DNA of 64,000 nucleotides from Hyalangium versicolor (GCF_020103695.1 NZ_JAHXBF010000029.1:62001-126000); one strand, 5' to 3'; shown: positions 44,479 through 54,304, numbered from the stretch's first letter. The notes: a model not told the origin generated them from the sequence alone. Numbers and translations are program-made.

Positions 44479-46002
44479 ATGAATCGTCTCACTGAGAGGA
44501 AGTGGGCGGCCCTGCTCGGGGCCACGATGCTGAGCCTGGCGAGCGGCTGCGGCTCGAGCACGACCGAGTCCGAGGAGCGCGCCCCCTCGCTCCCCGCGCC
44601 GGAGGCTCAGAGCGAGAACCTGCACCCGGAGCGCCGCGGCATTGGTGCTCTTCCCCTCCCGGAGCGCACGGGACCTTCGGCGCTGCTCGTCACCGTGGAT
44701 CCGCGCCGCTCGCTGGTGGTGACAGACGACGTCATCCTCACGCGCTTTCCCTTCCAGGACGTCATGAAACAACTCCTGGGCACCAGCACGGGCTCCGCCA
44801 CGACGATGCTGGATGTGTTCCAGCAGTGGTGGGACACGGAGCGGCTCTCGCCGGGACTGGGGCTGGGCCCCAACTGTAACAGCCCGGGCGTGCTCAACAT
44901 GAACGGGTTCCCCCTCTCGTGTCCTCGCACCGAGGGCAACCAGGCCACGGTGGATCCGTACACCAGCCCCACCACCAACCCGGACGCGTACATCCCCATT
45001 GGCCTGTTCAACCGCTTCGATCTGGCGCCCGCCAACGGCTCCAACTGCGGCGAGTACCGCGTCGCCTTCGCGAAGCGCTCGGGCTTCACGAACCCGGGCA
45101 GCCGCAACCTCATCATCTTCGAGGCGATGCTGCCCAACCCCACGCCAGCCCTGGGGCTCGAAGGGTGCCGCCCCGTGGCCGACTTCTGGGCCAACCTGAC
45201 GCTGCAACCCAGCGCCAGCGCGCGCGCGGACGCACTGCGCAGCTTCTACTTCGCGGGCCTGCCGGGCTTCATGCCGGTGCTCCACGTCGACAACCTGGGC
45301 AATCGCCCCACCGAGACGGGACAGGTGCGCACCAACCAGTTCATGCAGCCCAACTGGATGCTGCGCGAGTTCAAGATCCGCAAGGACTGCAGCGTGGCTC
45401 CCTGTGTGACGCGGTTCATCCCCGTGACAGTGAAGACCAATCCGGGAGGCACGCTGTTCAATCCGGGCTCGGGGCACGCACTGGCTCCGACGTTCCAGAG
45501 CTCGCTCTTCCCCGCCCAGGTGCCCGCCCTGGCCGTCAATGACATCAACCTCTTCAACATGGCGTTCCCAGACAGCACGAACAGCGGTCAGAGCGACGCG
45601 CAGAGCGCCACGGAGAACCAGTACGTGAATCAGTTCGGCTCGGGGGCGAGCCCCTTCCGGACGAACATCCAGACGGCGCTCACGTCCATCCCCAGCACGT
45701 TGACGCCGGACCAGGTGGTGGAGCGGGCCATGGCGCTGTCGTGCGCGGGCTGCCACCAGCTCAGCGTGGGGCACAACCTGGGCGGTGGCCTCATCTGGCC
45801 CTTCTCGCTGCGCTTCGTCCACATCTCCGAGCAGACGGAGACGGGCCCGGACGGCCCGCGCCACCAGATCTCTCCGGCACTCACGGGAACGTTCATCCCG
45901 CACCGCAAGGCCGTGCTGGAGACGTTCCTCAACTCCTCGTGCGGCGACGCCACATGCAACGTCTGGGAGACACACGCCTCCTGCAGCGCGGACTGCCCGT
46001 AG
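44479..46002 (+). CDS. Lipoprotein with a CAGCH heme-type motif and Cys-rich C-terminus
   Basis: A 507-residue exported lipoprotein (lipobox LASGC). A large region of unknown fold is followed by MALSCAGCHQLSVG, a CXXCH motif that may hold heme c, and the protein ends CGDATCNVWETHASCSADCP, a short Cys-rich module often seen at the end of myxobacterial secreted proteins. GGAGGAG seven bases before the ATG at 44479 supports the start. Upstream 44395-44440 is AT-rich and a likely promoter. I do not recognise the main domain. Confidence 0.75.
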   Translation: MNRLTERKWAALLGATMLSLASGCGSSTTESEERAPSLPAPEAQSENLHPERRGIGALPLPERTGPSALLVTVDPRRSLVVTDDVILTRFPFQDVMKQLLGTSTGSATTMLDVFQQWWDTERLSPGLGLGPNCNSPGVLNMNGFPLSCPRTEGNQATVDPYTSPTTNPDAYIPIGLFNRFDLAPANGSNCGEYRVAFAKRSGFTNPGSRNLIIFEAMLPNPTPALGLEGCRPVADFWANLTLQPSASARADALRSFYFAGLPGFMPVLHVDNLGNRPTETGQVRTNQFMQPNWMLREFKIRKDCSVAPCVTRFIPVTVKTNPGGTLFNPGSGHALAPTFQSSLFPAQVPALAVNDINLFNMAFPDSTNSGQSDAQSATENQYVNQFGSGASPFRTNIQTALTSIPSTLTPDQVVERAMALSCAGCHQLSVGHNLGGGLIWPFSLRFVHISEQTETGPDGPRHQISPALTGTFIPHRKAVLETFLNSSCGDATCNVWETHASCSADCP

Positions 46003-46009
46003 CGCTCCG

Positions 46010-46300
46010 TCAGGCCGGCGGACGGACCTTCCAGTACCGCCGGCCATCAGGCGATCGATCGAGGAGCCTCGCGTCATAGAGGTCGCGTCGCAGCAGCGCC
46101 CAGTCCCCGAAGGTGTGAAGGGACTTCAGCAGATCGTTGAGCTCCCGCTCGCTCCACTCCACGTCCGAGGGGAGCCGAGCGGCCAGGTAGCTCAGCGCGT
46201 CAAGCTGGTCCGACCGCCGGGAGGGCCAGTTCTTCAGCCGGCCCTCGGTATCCAGGTAGCGAGAGAGCTTCTCGGAGACAGGGATCTTCGCTTCGCTCAT
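46010..46300 (-). CDS. DUF2087-type small protein
   Basis: A 96-residue protein. ALSYLAARLPSDVEWSEREL followed by NDLLKSLHTFGDWALLRRDL and DARLLDRSPDGRRYWKV is the DUF2087 pattern: a winged-helix-like unit usually found alone or fused to regulators. It has a clean ATG at 46300. It converges with the heme-motif lipoprotein gene (7 bp apart). Confidence 0.85.
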   Translation of the reverse strand: MSEAKIPVSEKLSRYLDTEGRLKNWPSRRSDQLDALSYLAARLPSDVEWSERELNDLLKSLHTFGDWALLRRDLYDARLLDRSPDGRRYWKVRPPA

Positions 46301-46378
46301 GGCAGGCCCCAGGATGACCGGTGTGGTGTCGGATGTTAGGGCGCCTCCAGCGCCACCTGCCATATCCCCCATGTCCGC

Positions 46379-47986
46379 TCAGTGATGAGGCTCCGGGTGG
46401 TCTGAACCGCCGCCCCCGTGCGCACCACCGTGCTCGTGCTCTCCCCCATCGGGCACGACCTCGATCAGCTCGGCCATGCCCAGATCCCCGTGCTCGACGA
46501 TGTGGCAGTGCATCATGAACTGCCCGATGTACCGCTCGTAGCGCGTGCGCAGCTTGAAGGTCTTCCCCGCGGGCACCAGGAGTGTGTCCTTCCAGAGGAT
46601 CTTCCCGTCGTCGGTCTTGAGCTGGAACGGGTTCACGTGGATGTGGAATGGGTGGTTGAAGTTCAGGGAGCTCACGGTCCACTCCTCTACCGCGCCCAGG
46701 GAGAGGATCCGTGCGTGGTGCGGATCGAAGGGCTTGCCGTTGATGAGGAAGCGAGGCGGTGTCACGCTGGTATCGATGCTGAAGACGGCCTCCTGGTGCC
46801 CTGTGATGTCGTCGTCCTCGATGGTCTTGAACGGAGCCAGCGGCGCCAGCTCTTGAGGCCGCGGCAGGAACATCCGCCTCGGTGGGCCCTTCACGACGAT
46901 CCGAGCCAGGGTGTGCGCGGGCCCGGTGACCGAGTTGTCCACGAGGAAGTACGTCCCCGGCTTCAGCGGGCGGCCATCCGGCTCCGTGGCACGCACCATC
47001 ACGTCCACGCGGTACGCCGGGAACAGCTCCGTCTCCGTCACCGTGTCGATCCGCCCCGTGGTGATGCCGTCGTGCGCGATCTGGAACTGAGGCAAGGCGA
47101 TCTCCTGATCTCCCACGCGCCGGACCCACCGGAGCTTGAGCCCCTCGCGGAGCCCCGCGTGGATGAAGCGCCAGCGCTGCACCTCGCCAGGGAACATCTC
47201 GTAGGTAGGCTCGACCACTCCATTGAGGGTGAAGCGCCGGCCGAGGGTCGGCCACACGGTGGGCCCGAAGAGATCGTAGCTCTCCACCATGTTGGCCTGG
47301 TGGCCCGGCATCGTGGGATCGTCCACCAGCTTGTAGGGGATCTGCTGGAAGAGGATGATCTGCTCTCGAGCGGCCCGGATGGCTGGCACCCGATCGATGT
47401 CTCCTCGGATGATGAGGGGCCCGGCCATGCCGCTCCCGATATGGAGCGCCGCCGAGCCGTGCTTGTGCGCGTGGTACCAGTAGGTACCCGCGGGATGATC
47501 CTTGGGAATCTTCACCTCGTAGTGGAAGTGCCGGCCGGGGGAGATCTCGAGCATCACGTTGTCGGCGTTCCCAGCGGGCGACACATGCAGCCCATGGAAG
47601 TGGAGGTTGCTCGTGTTGAAGCCGTGGGGCTCGGTCATGGGATGATCGTGCATCACATGCGGCGAGTGCTCGTCCGGCTCGGGAGGCAGCCGATTCATCA
47701 AGGCGATGTTGAGGGTGTCCCCCGGAATGGCCTCGATGAGCGGACCTCCCAGCTTCCCGTTGTAGGAGCGCAGCTTGACCTCGTCCCACGCCTTGCACAC
47801 GCCATCCTCGGTGACGCGGCAGATGCGGTGGGTGGCATAGGCGAGCTCGAGCTTGAAGGAGAGATCCGTCGGGGCACGGCGGATGTCACGGCCTTCGCCA
47901 TGGGGAGCTTCGTGAGGCTTGTCGTGCTCCAGGAACTCGCGATGCGGCTCGGCAACATCTGCTCCGTTCGGTGCTTGATAGGCCAT
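46379..47986 (-). CDS. Multicopper oxidase without signal peptide
   Basis: A 535-residue cupredoxin-fold oxidase. All four copper-ligand segments are present: NLHFHGLH, YWYHAHKHG, HPFHIHVNPF and MMHCHIVEHGDLGM, where the last Met is the type 1 copper axial ligand. The C-terminal tail is His/Gly rich (HEHGGAHGGGGSDH), which could bind copper. No Sec or Tat signal is seen, although the N-terminal 40 residues are charged. Possible substrates are phenols, bilirubin or cuprous ions. ATG at 47986 follows GGAG. Confidence 0.9.
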   Translation of the reverse strand: MAYQAPNGADVAEPHREFLEHDKPHEAPHGEGRDIRRAPTDLSFKLELAYATHRICRVTEDGVCKAWDEVKLRSYNGKLGGPLIEAIPGDTLNIALMNRLPPEPDEHSPHVMHDHPMTEPHGFNTSNLHFHGLHVSPAGNADNVMLEISPGRHFHYEVKIPKDHPAGTYWYHAHKHGSAALHIGSGMAGPLIIRGDIDRVPAIRAAREQIILFQQIPYKLVDDPTMPGHQANMVESYDLFGPTVWPTLGRRFTLNGVVEPTYEMFPGEVQRWRFIHAGLREGLKLRWVRRVGDQEIALPQFQIAHDGITTGRIDTVTETELFPAYRVDVMVRATEPDGRPLKPGTYFLVDNSVTGPAHTLARIVVKGPPRRMFLPRPQELAPLAPFKTIEDDDITGHQEAVFSIDTSVTPPRFLINGKPFDPHHARILSLGAVEEWTVSSLNFNHPFHIHVNPFQLKTDDGKILWKDTLLVPAGKTFKLRTRYERYIGQFMMHCHIVEHGDLGMAELIEVVPDGGEHEHGGAHGGGGSDHPEPHH

Positions 47987-48127
47987 GATCTGCTCCTCGG
48001 CGAAGGCCGGCCACAGGTGGCCAGCGGTTTCGCCGGAGCAGAGTGGGCTCATGGTTTTTTGTGATGGGCAGGCGGGTGCCGCCGCCCGCCCGGCCGCTCT
48101 GCATTCTCTCGAGCGAGCGCTCCCTGC

Positions 48128-49672
48128 TCACTCACGGTTCCACGTCCGCCCCTGGGTCTCGAGCAAGCTGCGAGCCGCGGCCGGCCCCCATGAGCCCGCC
48201 GCGTAGTTGGGCTCGGCCTTCGATGCCCCCCACGCCTCGAGCACGGGCATGACCAGCTCCCAGCTGCGCTCCACCATGTCGCGGCGGGTGTAGAGCGTCG
48301 AGTTCCCCCTCAAGCCTTCGAGCAGCAACGGCTCGTAGGCCTCGGGCAGGCGCTCGCCGAAGCCCTGGGCGTAGAGGAAGCTCATGTCCACGTCCCGAGC
48401 ACGCAGTCCTTGCCCGGGCACCTTGGTGTTGATGCGCAGCGCCAGCCCCTCCTCGGGTTGGATGCGGATCACCAGCCGATTGCCGGCCGACTGCTCCGGC
48501 CCGGACACCCCCGGGAAGCGGAAGGGCCCTGGCTTGAAGTGCACCACCACCTCCGTCACCCGCTCCTTCAGCCTCTTTCCGGAGCGCACGTAGAAGGGCA
48601 CCCCCGCCCAGCGCATGCTGTCAAAGCGCATGGTGAGCAACGCATAGGTCTCCACCCCGGAGTCGGCCGCCACTCCGGGCTCCTGCCGGTAACCGGGCAC
48701 GAGCTGGCCGCCCGATTGCCCGGCGCTGTATTGGCCTCGGATGCACTCGGTCCGGATGCGCTCGGGCGAGAAGGCACGCGCCGTCTGCAGCAATTCCACC
48801 TTGGAGGTGCGCACGGCCTCGGGGGACAGATCCTCGGGCGCCTCCATGGCCAGCAGCGAGAGTACCTGGAAGACGTGCCCCTGGATCATGTCCCGGACCA
48901 CGCCCGACTGCTCGTAGTAACTGCCGCGGCCCTCCACACCCAGCGTCTCCGCGTTGGTGATCTGCACATGATCGATGTGCTGGCGGTTCCACAGCGGCTC
49001 GAAGAGCCCGTTGCCGAAGCGCAGCACGAGCAGGTTCTGGACCATCTCCTTCCCCAAGTAGTGGTCCATCCGATAGATGCTCGACTCATCGAAGAAGCGG
49101 TGCAGGCGCGCGTTGAGCGCCCGCGCGCTGGCGAGATCGGTGCCGAAGGGCTTCTCGACGATGATGCGCACCCAGTTGCCGCGCCCAGCCCGGGCCAGGC
49201 CCGCTTCGCCAAGGTGGTCCACCACCGGTCCGAAGAGGCTGGGCGCCACCGAGAGGTAGAAGAGGCGGTTGCCCCGGGTACCTCGCTCCCGGTCGATCTC
49301 GCTCAAGCGCTGGCCCAGCCGCACGTAGTCATCAGCGCGGGAGAGATCCATCGTCACATGATCAAGCTGCCGAGCGAACACCTGCCAAGCCAAGCCATCC
49401 AGCTCGCCCATGGACTGCTCCAGACTCTCCCGGACGCTTGCCTGGAAGGCCTCGCGGTCCAGCTTCGCGAGCGAGGCGCCGACCAGGGCGAACCCCTGGG
49501 GCAGCAAACCCCGCTGGAAGAGCTGGAAGAGCGCAGGCAGGAGCTTGCGCCGCGCCAGGTCTCCCGAGGCTCCGAACAGGACGAAGACACAAGGCTCGGG
49601 AATGGCCCCGGCCGTGGCTCCGATCGAACTCCCCTCTTCCCAATCCCATCTTGCGGTTGCGGTCTGCAGCAT
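48128..49672 (-). CDS. zwf: Glucose-6-phosphate 1-dehydrogenase
   Basis: A 514-residue enzyme of the oxidative pentose phosphate pathway. LFGASGDLARRKLLPALFQL (about 32-51) is the NADP-binding start, IIVEKPFGTDLASA has the conserved EKPxG, and DHYLGKEMVQN carries the G6PD active-site signature. FYVRSGKRL is a further family block. Length is standard. No partner genes (pgl, gnd, opcA) are adjacent. It is divergent from the 519-residue unknown gene. A GC-rich hairpin (GGGCAGGCGGG with CCGCCCGCCC) lies near 48065-48092, past the stop. Confidence 0.95.
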   Translation of the reverse strand: MLQTATARWDWEEGSSIGATAGAIPEPCVFVLFGASGDLARRKLLPALFQLFQRGLLPQGFALVGASLAKLDREAFQASVRESLEQSMGELDGLAWQVFARQLDHVTMDLSRADDYVRLGQRLSEIDRERGTRGNRLFYLSVAPSLFGPVVDHLGEAGLARAGRGNWVRIIVEKPFGTDLASARALNARLHRFFDESSIYRMDHYLGKEMVQNLLVLRFGNGLFEPLWNRQHIDHVQITNAETLGVEGRGSYYEQSGVVRDMIQGHVFQVLSLLAMEAPEDLSPEAVRTSKVELLQTARAFSPERIRTECIRGQYSAGQSGGQLVPGYRQEPGVAADSGVETYALLTMRFDSMRWAGVPFYVRSGKRLKERVTEVVVHFKPGPFRFPGVSGPEQSAGNRLVIRIQPEEGLALRINTKVPGQGLRARDVDMSFLYAQGFGERLPEAYEPLLLEGLRGNSTLYTRRDMVERSWELVMPVLEAWGASKAEPNYAAGSWGPAAARSLLETQGRTWNRE

Positions 49673-49816
49673 CGCGTCACCCTGAAAGTTGTCTTTCCGG
49701 GGTCGAGCCGCGATCGCGACGTTGTGACCAGGAATCGGAATGAGATCGGGCGAGGATCACAAAACGAACCACCCCCCTCCATCAGGCCAAACAAATCCTG
49801 CAATGGAGCTTCGAAA

Positions 49817-51376
49817 ATGACGGTGATGAGCGAGATGCGTGACAGCCGGACCCAGACCCAGCGGCTGCTGCTCGCACAGATGATGGAGATGATCGAGATC
49901 GTGCGCGTGGACGCCACCAAGGCCCGCCACGAGCCCTTCCGCAAGGCGGAGGCGATCCCTCTCTTCAAGCCCCAGAGCGTGGCGGAGCGCTCCGCGTTCA
50001 TCCGCGCCGAGCTCGCGAAACTGTCCTCTGAGTTCGTCGAGCTGGCCGGCTTCGCCGAGGCGATGGGCGACGTACTGCAGCGACTCGAGTCCTCGAGCGT
50101 GATCGAGATCGAGGAGGATCTCCAGGACCTGCGCCAGCAGTGGTTGGCCGACGTGGCGGAGGACACGGGGGACACGCGAGAGCTGGAGGTGGATCCGGCG
50201 GTGCGAGTGGAGGCGGCGAGCCTGCTCATCGATACGCTGAGGCGCGAGCGGCGCAAGGCCACGGCGCACGAGCGGCGCGTCATCCACCAGGCCTACGAGG
50301 CGCTGACCCAGGGCGCGCGGCTGGCGCTGCCGTACAAGCCCATGCCGCTGCCGGGACAGGGCCCGATCCAGACGCATATGTCCGTGACGGATCCGGGCGA
50401 GGGCCACGTTCTGGGAACGACGACGCGCGAGGACTACATGCGCGGGGTGATCGTCCACGTGGAGCACCTGGAGCGCGCGAACCAGGATCGCAGCGCGATC
50501 GAGTCCTACCGGATCCCGTCGGTGCTGAACGTGGCGAAGGTGCGACTGCACGTGGCGGCGCGAGCGCCGGTGACGAGCTTCATCGGCCGGCCGCTCTTCG
50601 ACAGCGGGCGCTTCCACCTGGATCTGTGGAAGGTGGTGCACACGATGGCGGCGGCGGCGAGCGCGATGTTCCAGCAGGGGGTGGCCGAGTGCAAGTTCGC
50701 CATGGAGCGCATGACGGCGTCGCAGATCATCGAGTTCATGCGTTGCCTGCGGAGCAACGTGCTGCGCAACCCGCGCAACCAGTACCTGTCGGCGGCGTTC
50801 AACCTGAACACGCCCATCGTGGATGATCGGGGTGGCGAGGAGCGGCGGGTGACGGACCGGCGCGAGATCGGGCTGCTGGGCATCGAGCTGGTGAAGGAAG
50901 GCGGCTTCGACAAGGTGACGTGGGACGGCTCCGCGGACACCTACCCGAGCGTGCCGATCGTGGAGCAGATCTCGCATGCCACGGCGGTGGAGCTGGTGCA
51001 CCGCGCGCACGAGCGAGGGTTGCTGACGTACTTCTCGGCGGGCTTCCGGCTGCCGCAGATCGCGGCGGCGGTGCACGCGGGAGTGGACGGAGTGGGCATC
51101 GGCGGGGCGCAGATCCTGCGGTACATGGACTCGGAGACGGGCTTCCACGGTCCGTTCCAGCCGGAGAACATCCCGGCGATCCTGGCGGCGCGGGATGAGG
51201 CGGCGCGGAGTCCGCTCGGGCGCGCGGCGGCACTGCTGGCGCGGCTGGACTGGCTGTCCTCGCAGGGGAACCTGACAGACGCCCAGGAGACGTTCCGCGT
51301 GGAGCTGTACGAGGCCCTCCGCCGCAAGGAAGTGGACGCACTGCTCGAGGCCGTACCGAAGCAGGCGGCGGCCTGA
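49817..51376 (+). CDS. Unrecognised 519-residue cytosolic protein, TIM-barrel-like C-terminus
   Basis: No family recognised. The first 140 residues are helical and charged (MRDSRTQTQRLLLAQMMEMI; ELAGFAEAMGDVLQRLESS), then VRVEAASLLIDTLRRERRKA leads into a mixed domain. The C-terminal third resembles a TIM-barrel end: GLLGIELVKEGGFDKVTWDG, LTYFSAGFRLPQIAAAVHAG and VDGVGIGGAQILRYMD, with Gly-rich loops that could bind a phosphate. It lacks a signal peptide. ATG at 49817 is preceded by GGAG with good spacing; an open frame reaching far upstream is antisense to zwf and is not used. Confidence 0.8.
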   Translation: MTVMSEMRDSRTQTQRLLLAQMMEMIEIVRVDATKARHEPFRKAEAIPLFKPQSVAERSAFIRAELAKLSSEFVELAGFAEAMGDVLQRLESSSVIEIEEDLQDLRQQWLADVAEDTGDTRELEVDPAVRVEAASLLIDTLRRERRKATAHERRVIHQAYEALTQGARLALPYKPMPLPGQGPIQTHMSVTDPGEGHVLGTTTREDYMRGVIVHVEHLERANQDRSAIESYRIPSVLNVAKVRLHVAARAPVTSFIGRPLFDSGRFHLDLWKVVHTMAAAASAMFQQGVAECKFAMERMTASQIIEFMRCLRSNVLRNPRNQYLSAAFNLNTPIVDDRGGEERRVTDRREIGLLGIELVKEGGFDKVTWDGSADTYPSVPIVEQISHATAVELVHRAHERGLLTYFSAGFRLPQIAAAVHAGVDGVGIGGAQILRYMDSETGFHGPFQPENIPAILAARDEAARSPLGRAAALLARLDWLSSQGNLTDAQETFRVELYEALRRKEVDALLEAVPKQAAA

Positions 51377-51419
51377 GCTTGCCAGGCAATCAGCTCAGGC
51401 GTGCCGGGGCTCAAAACGG

Positions 51420-52736
51420 TCACCGCCTGAGCGTGCTCACCAGTCCGGCCGTCAGCGCCAGGCCAGCGCCGATCCCGAGACCCAGTCTCGGGGCGAGATC
51501 CACGGACACGACCCCGAAAAGCGTGCTCATGAGCACCGCGCCGGCGGTCTGTCCGGAGAGACGCGCCGTCCCTTGCAAGCCCCCCGCCGCGCCGCTCCGC
51601 TCGCTCGGCGCCGACATGTACATGTTGCGATTGTTCGGGGTCTGGAAGAGCCCGAAACCCACCCCACACAGCAGGGTGATCGGGAGCAACGGCGTCATGT
51701 CGTGGTGGAGCGGCCAGATCGAGGCCAGGGCCAGACCGATCGCCAGCAGGACACCGCCCGTCAGGCAAAGCCAGGCGCCGGAGATCTGGTCGGAGAGTCG
51801 CCCGGCAAGCGGGGCTGTCACCATCACTGCCACCGGCCACGGGGTCATGTAGAGGCCGGTCTCGAGCGCTTCTCGACCCAGGGCGTGCCGCAGATAGAAG
51901 GGCAGCGACACCAGGGCCGCGGCCTGCCCCATGAAGCAACACACCGAGGCGATGACCGAGACGCGGAGCGGCTGCAACCGCAGCAAGTCCAGCGGGATCA
52001 GGGGCGCTCCGCGCGAAGCCTCGCGGCGTACCAGCCCCGCGAACAGGGCGCAGGCGGAGATCCACAGCGCGAGCGCCATGACCGGGGCGGACGGCAGTTG
52101 CTCGGCGCCGATCACGAGACAGCCGAAGCCGCCCGCGTTCAACGCCGCGCTGACGAGGTCCACGGGTCGCCGAGTCCCCGAGCTGGAAGGCAGCAAGCGG
52201 CAGGCCGCCATCGTCGCCAGGCCGATCGGCAGATTCATGGCGAAGAGCCAGGGCCAGGACGATACCGACAGGACGGCTGCGCCAAGGGTCGGCCCGGCGG
52301 CCGCCGAGAAGGCGACCACCATCGCGTTCCAGCCGATGGCGGTCCCGAGCCGCTCACGAGGAACGACCTGGCGTATCAAGGCGACGCCCAGCGCCATCAC
52401 GGCCGCGCCCCCGAGTCCCTGCACGAAGCGCGCGGCCAGAAGCCAAGGCAAGGATGGAGAGAGCGCGCAGAGCACGGAGGCGCCGATGAAGATCGCGACG
52501 CCTGCCATGAATACCCGGCGATAACCAATGGACTCCCCCAGGGCCGCACAGGGCAACAGGGCCGTGATCAGCGCGAGCTGGTAGGCCGTGACAACCCCCA
52601 CGGACTGACCGGGCGTCACATGCAGGGACCGCGAGATCGCTGGGAGCGCCACGTTGACGATGGCCGCGTCCAGCACGACCAGCGATACCGCAGCCAGCAC
52701 CGCGGCGACAGCCTCCGCGTACCGAAGGCGGCTCAT
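51420..52736 (-). CDS. MFS drug-efflux-type transporter (DHA2-like)
   Basis: A 438-residue membrane protein with about 13-14 hydrophobic helices. The first helix has LDAAIVNVALP (motif D1 of the DHA2 drug:proton antiporters), followed by GESIGYRRVFMAGVAIFI (motif A) and RFVQGLGGAAVMA (motif B). It is slightly short for the family (about 460-500). The ATG overlaps the cupin gene stop (ATGA), so the two are an operon, divergent from a LysR regulator that probably controls them. Confidence 0.9.
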   Translation of the reverse strand: MSRLRYAEAVAAVLAAVSLVVLDAAIVNVALPAISRSLHVTPGQSVGVVTAYQLALITALLPCAALGESIGYRRVFMAGVAIFIGASVLCALSPSLPWLLAARFVQGLGGAAVMALGVALIRQVVPRERLGTAIGWNAMVVAFSAAAGPTLGAAVLSVSSWPWLFAMNLPIGLATMAACRLLPSSSGTRRPVDLVSAALNAGGFGCLVIGAEQLPSAPVMALALWISACALFAGLVRREASRGAPLIPLDLLRLQPLRVSVIASVCCFMGQAAALVSLPFYLRHALGREALETGLYMTPWPVAVMVTAPLAGRLSDQISGAWLCLTGGVLLAIGLALASIWPLHHDMTPLLPITLLCGVGFGLFQTPNNRNMYMSAPSERSGAAGGLQGTARLSGQTAGAVLMSTLFGVVSVDLAPRLGLGIGAGLALTAGLVSTLRR

Positions 52737-53275
52737 GGCTTCGTGACCGTCCAGGCCCAGTTCGGCTCGTCGAAGCGGGACATGCGCCCTTCTCGGTCCT
52801 CGTCCTTCAGGTCGCGCTCAGTGAAGCGGAAGAGCAGCGCGGTTTCCGAGACGCAGCGCGTGTCGTGAATGTCGCCGGGCAGGTAGATGTGAACCTCTCC
52901 TGCCCGGACGATCACGGCATCTCTTTGGACCAGCTCGACCGCGCCGCCCGGCGACTGGACACGGGCATAGGTTCTGATCTCGAGCTCGCCCTGCTGCACG
53001 CCATAGATGACCCAGGCGCGTCCATGATCGTGCGGCGGCCGGTAGAGCCCAGCCTGTTCGGTATGGGCCAGCAGCATGAAGCCGTGCTCACCGTCCCGGC
53101 AGAGTTCCCGCCTGGGCGGCGCCTCCCGATGAAGGGCCTCCAGCCAGGCTTGCGAGGACGGTGCCGCCAGGAGTGTCCGCAGGTGCTGGGCACACTCGGC
53201 CACGACCCGCGAGCTGAGCGCGCCCCAGCTCGACCTGACTTCCTCGACGAACGTCTCCAATGCATTGGCAACCAT
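52733..53275 (-). CDS. Cupin, cysteine-dioxygenase-like
   Basis: A 180-residue cupin. PPHDHGRAWVIYGVQQGELE (about 79-98) supplies two His metal ligands and the conserved Glu region, and GDIHDTRCVSETALLF the third His. The layout resembles cysteine dioxygenase and related thiol dioxygenases, but the substrate is not fixed. First gene of the two-gene operon with the MFS transporter; the LysR gene lies 129 bp away on the other strand. Confidence 0.75.
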   Translation of the reverse strand: MVANALETFVEEVRSSWGALSSRVVAECAQHLRTLLAAPSSQAWLEALHREAPPRRELCRDGEHGFMLLAHTEQAGLYRPPHDHGRAWVIYGVQQGELEIRTYARVQSPGGAVELVQRDAVIVRAGEVHIYLPGDIHDTRCVSETALLFRFTERDLKDEDREGRMSRFDEPNWAWTVTKP

Positions 53276-53404
53276 GACGCTCTCTCCGTTCGGTCCGAGT
53301 CGATCGGCTCGGATTCCGGGAAGAAGCTATCCACGGGCCATATGTGGCGGAACGCGCATCATTCGCATGTTATATATGCACGCGACGCCATATCAGGCCT
53401 GCCC

Positions 53405-54304
53405 ATGCCCCATCCGGATCTCAATCTGCTGTTCGCCCTGGACGCCTTGCTCTCCGAGGGTGGCGTCACGCGGGCCGGTCGACGGCTAGGACTCAGTCAG
53501 TCGGCGATGAGCAGGACCCTGGCGCGCCTGCGGGAGACGACCGGCGATCCGCTGCTCGTCCGGGTTGGACGCGGCCTGGCCCCCACGCCACGGGCGCTGG
53601 AATTGCGCGGGCGCGTCAGCGAACTCGTGCAGGAGGCCGAGGCGGCCCTGCGGCCTTCGCAGGCGCTGGACCTGGCCCGCCTGACCCGAACCTTCACCCT
53701 GCGAACGAGCGAAGGCTTCATCGAGGGGTTCGGCGCGCCCCTCCTGGAATGGGTACGTCGACAGGCTCCTGGCGTCCGGCTGCGCTTTGTGCAGAAGACC
53801 GACCGGGAGAGCGCGGGTCTGCGTGACGGAAGCATCGATCTGGAGACCGGCGTCGTCGGCGAGATGACCAGCCCCGAGGTGCGCGCCCAAGCGCTGTTCC
53901 ACGACCGCTTCGTCGGCGTCGTGCGTCCGGGACATCCGCTCGCCAGGCGCAAGGTAACCCTGGACCGCTACGCCAAAGGCTCGCATGTGCTGGTGTCCCG
54001 CCGGGGCGACGCTCATGGCGCTATCGACGAGGCCCTGAAACCTCTCGGGGTTCAACGCGACATCGTGGCGATCGTCGGTGGCTTCTCCTCCGCGCTGGCG
54101 CTGGCACGCGGCTCCGATCTGATCGCGAGCGTTCCGGCGCGTCATACGCACGCCCTCAGAACCGGCATGCACAGCTTTCCCCTCCCCCTCCCCCCGCTGG
54201 AGATCACAGTCTCCCTGCTCTGGCATCCGAGACAGGACAACGATCCCGCTCACCGCTGGCTCCGCCAGGGCGTTCGCGAGGTGTGCGCGGCACTTCCAGA
54301 GTGA
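53405..54304 (+). CDS. LysR-family transcriptional regulator
   Basis: A 299-residue regulator. N-terminal helix-turn-helix: LFALDALLSEGGVTRAGRRL, SQSAMSRTLARLRETTGDPL. The C-terminal part is the periplasmic-binding-like ligand domain, ending in LLWHPRQDNDPAHRWLR, the pattern of the NodD/NahR subgroup. ATG at 53405 is the natural start. The 129-bp gap to the divergent cupin gene includes an AT-rich stretch CATGTTATATATGCACGCG and CCATATGTGG, likely promoter and binding sites. Confidence 0.92.
   Translation: MPHPDLNLLFALDALLSEGGVTRAGRRLGLSQSAMSRTLARLRETTGDPLLVRVGRGLAPTPRALELRGRVSELVQEAEAALRPSQALDLARLTRTFTLRTSEGFIEGFGAPLLEWVRRQAPGVRLRFVQKTDRESAGLRDGSIDLETGVVGEMTSPEVRAQALFHDRFVGVVRPGHPLARRKVTLDRYAKGSHVLVSRRGDAHGAIDEALKPLGVQRDIVAIVGGFSSALALARGSDLIASVPARHTHALRTGMHSFPLPLPPLEITVSLLWHPRQDNDPAHRWLRQGVREVCAALPE

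Noticed and set aside
48065..48092. Intrinsic terminator for zwf
   Set aside because: The stem is good, but the nearby T-tract is on the wrong side for minus-strand transcription.
48410..49816. Long upstream extension of the 519-residue gene
   Set aside because: It is antisense to zwf; the ATG at 49817 has a good ribosome-binding site and the extension reads as shadow sequence.
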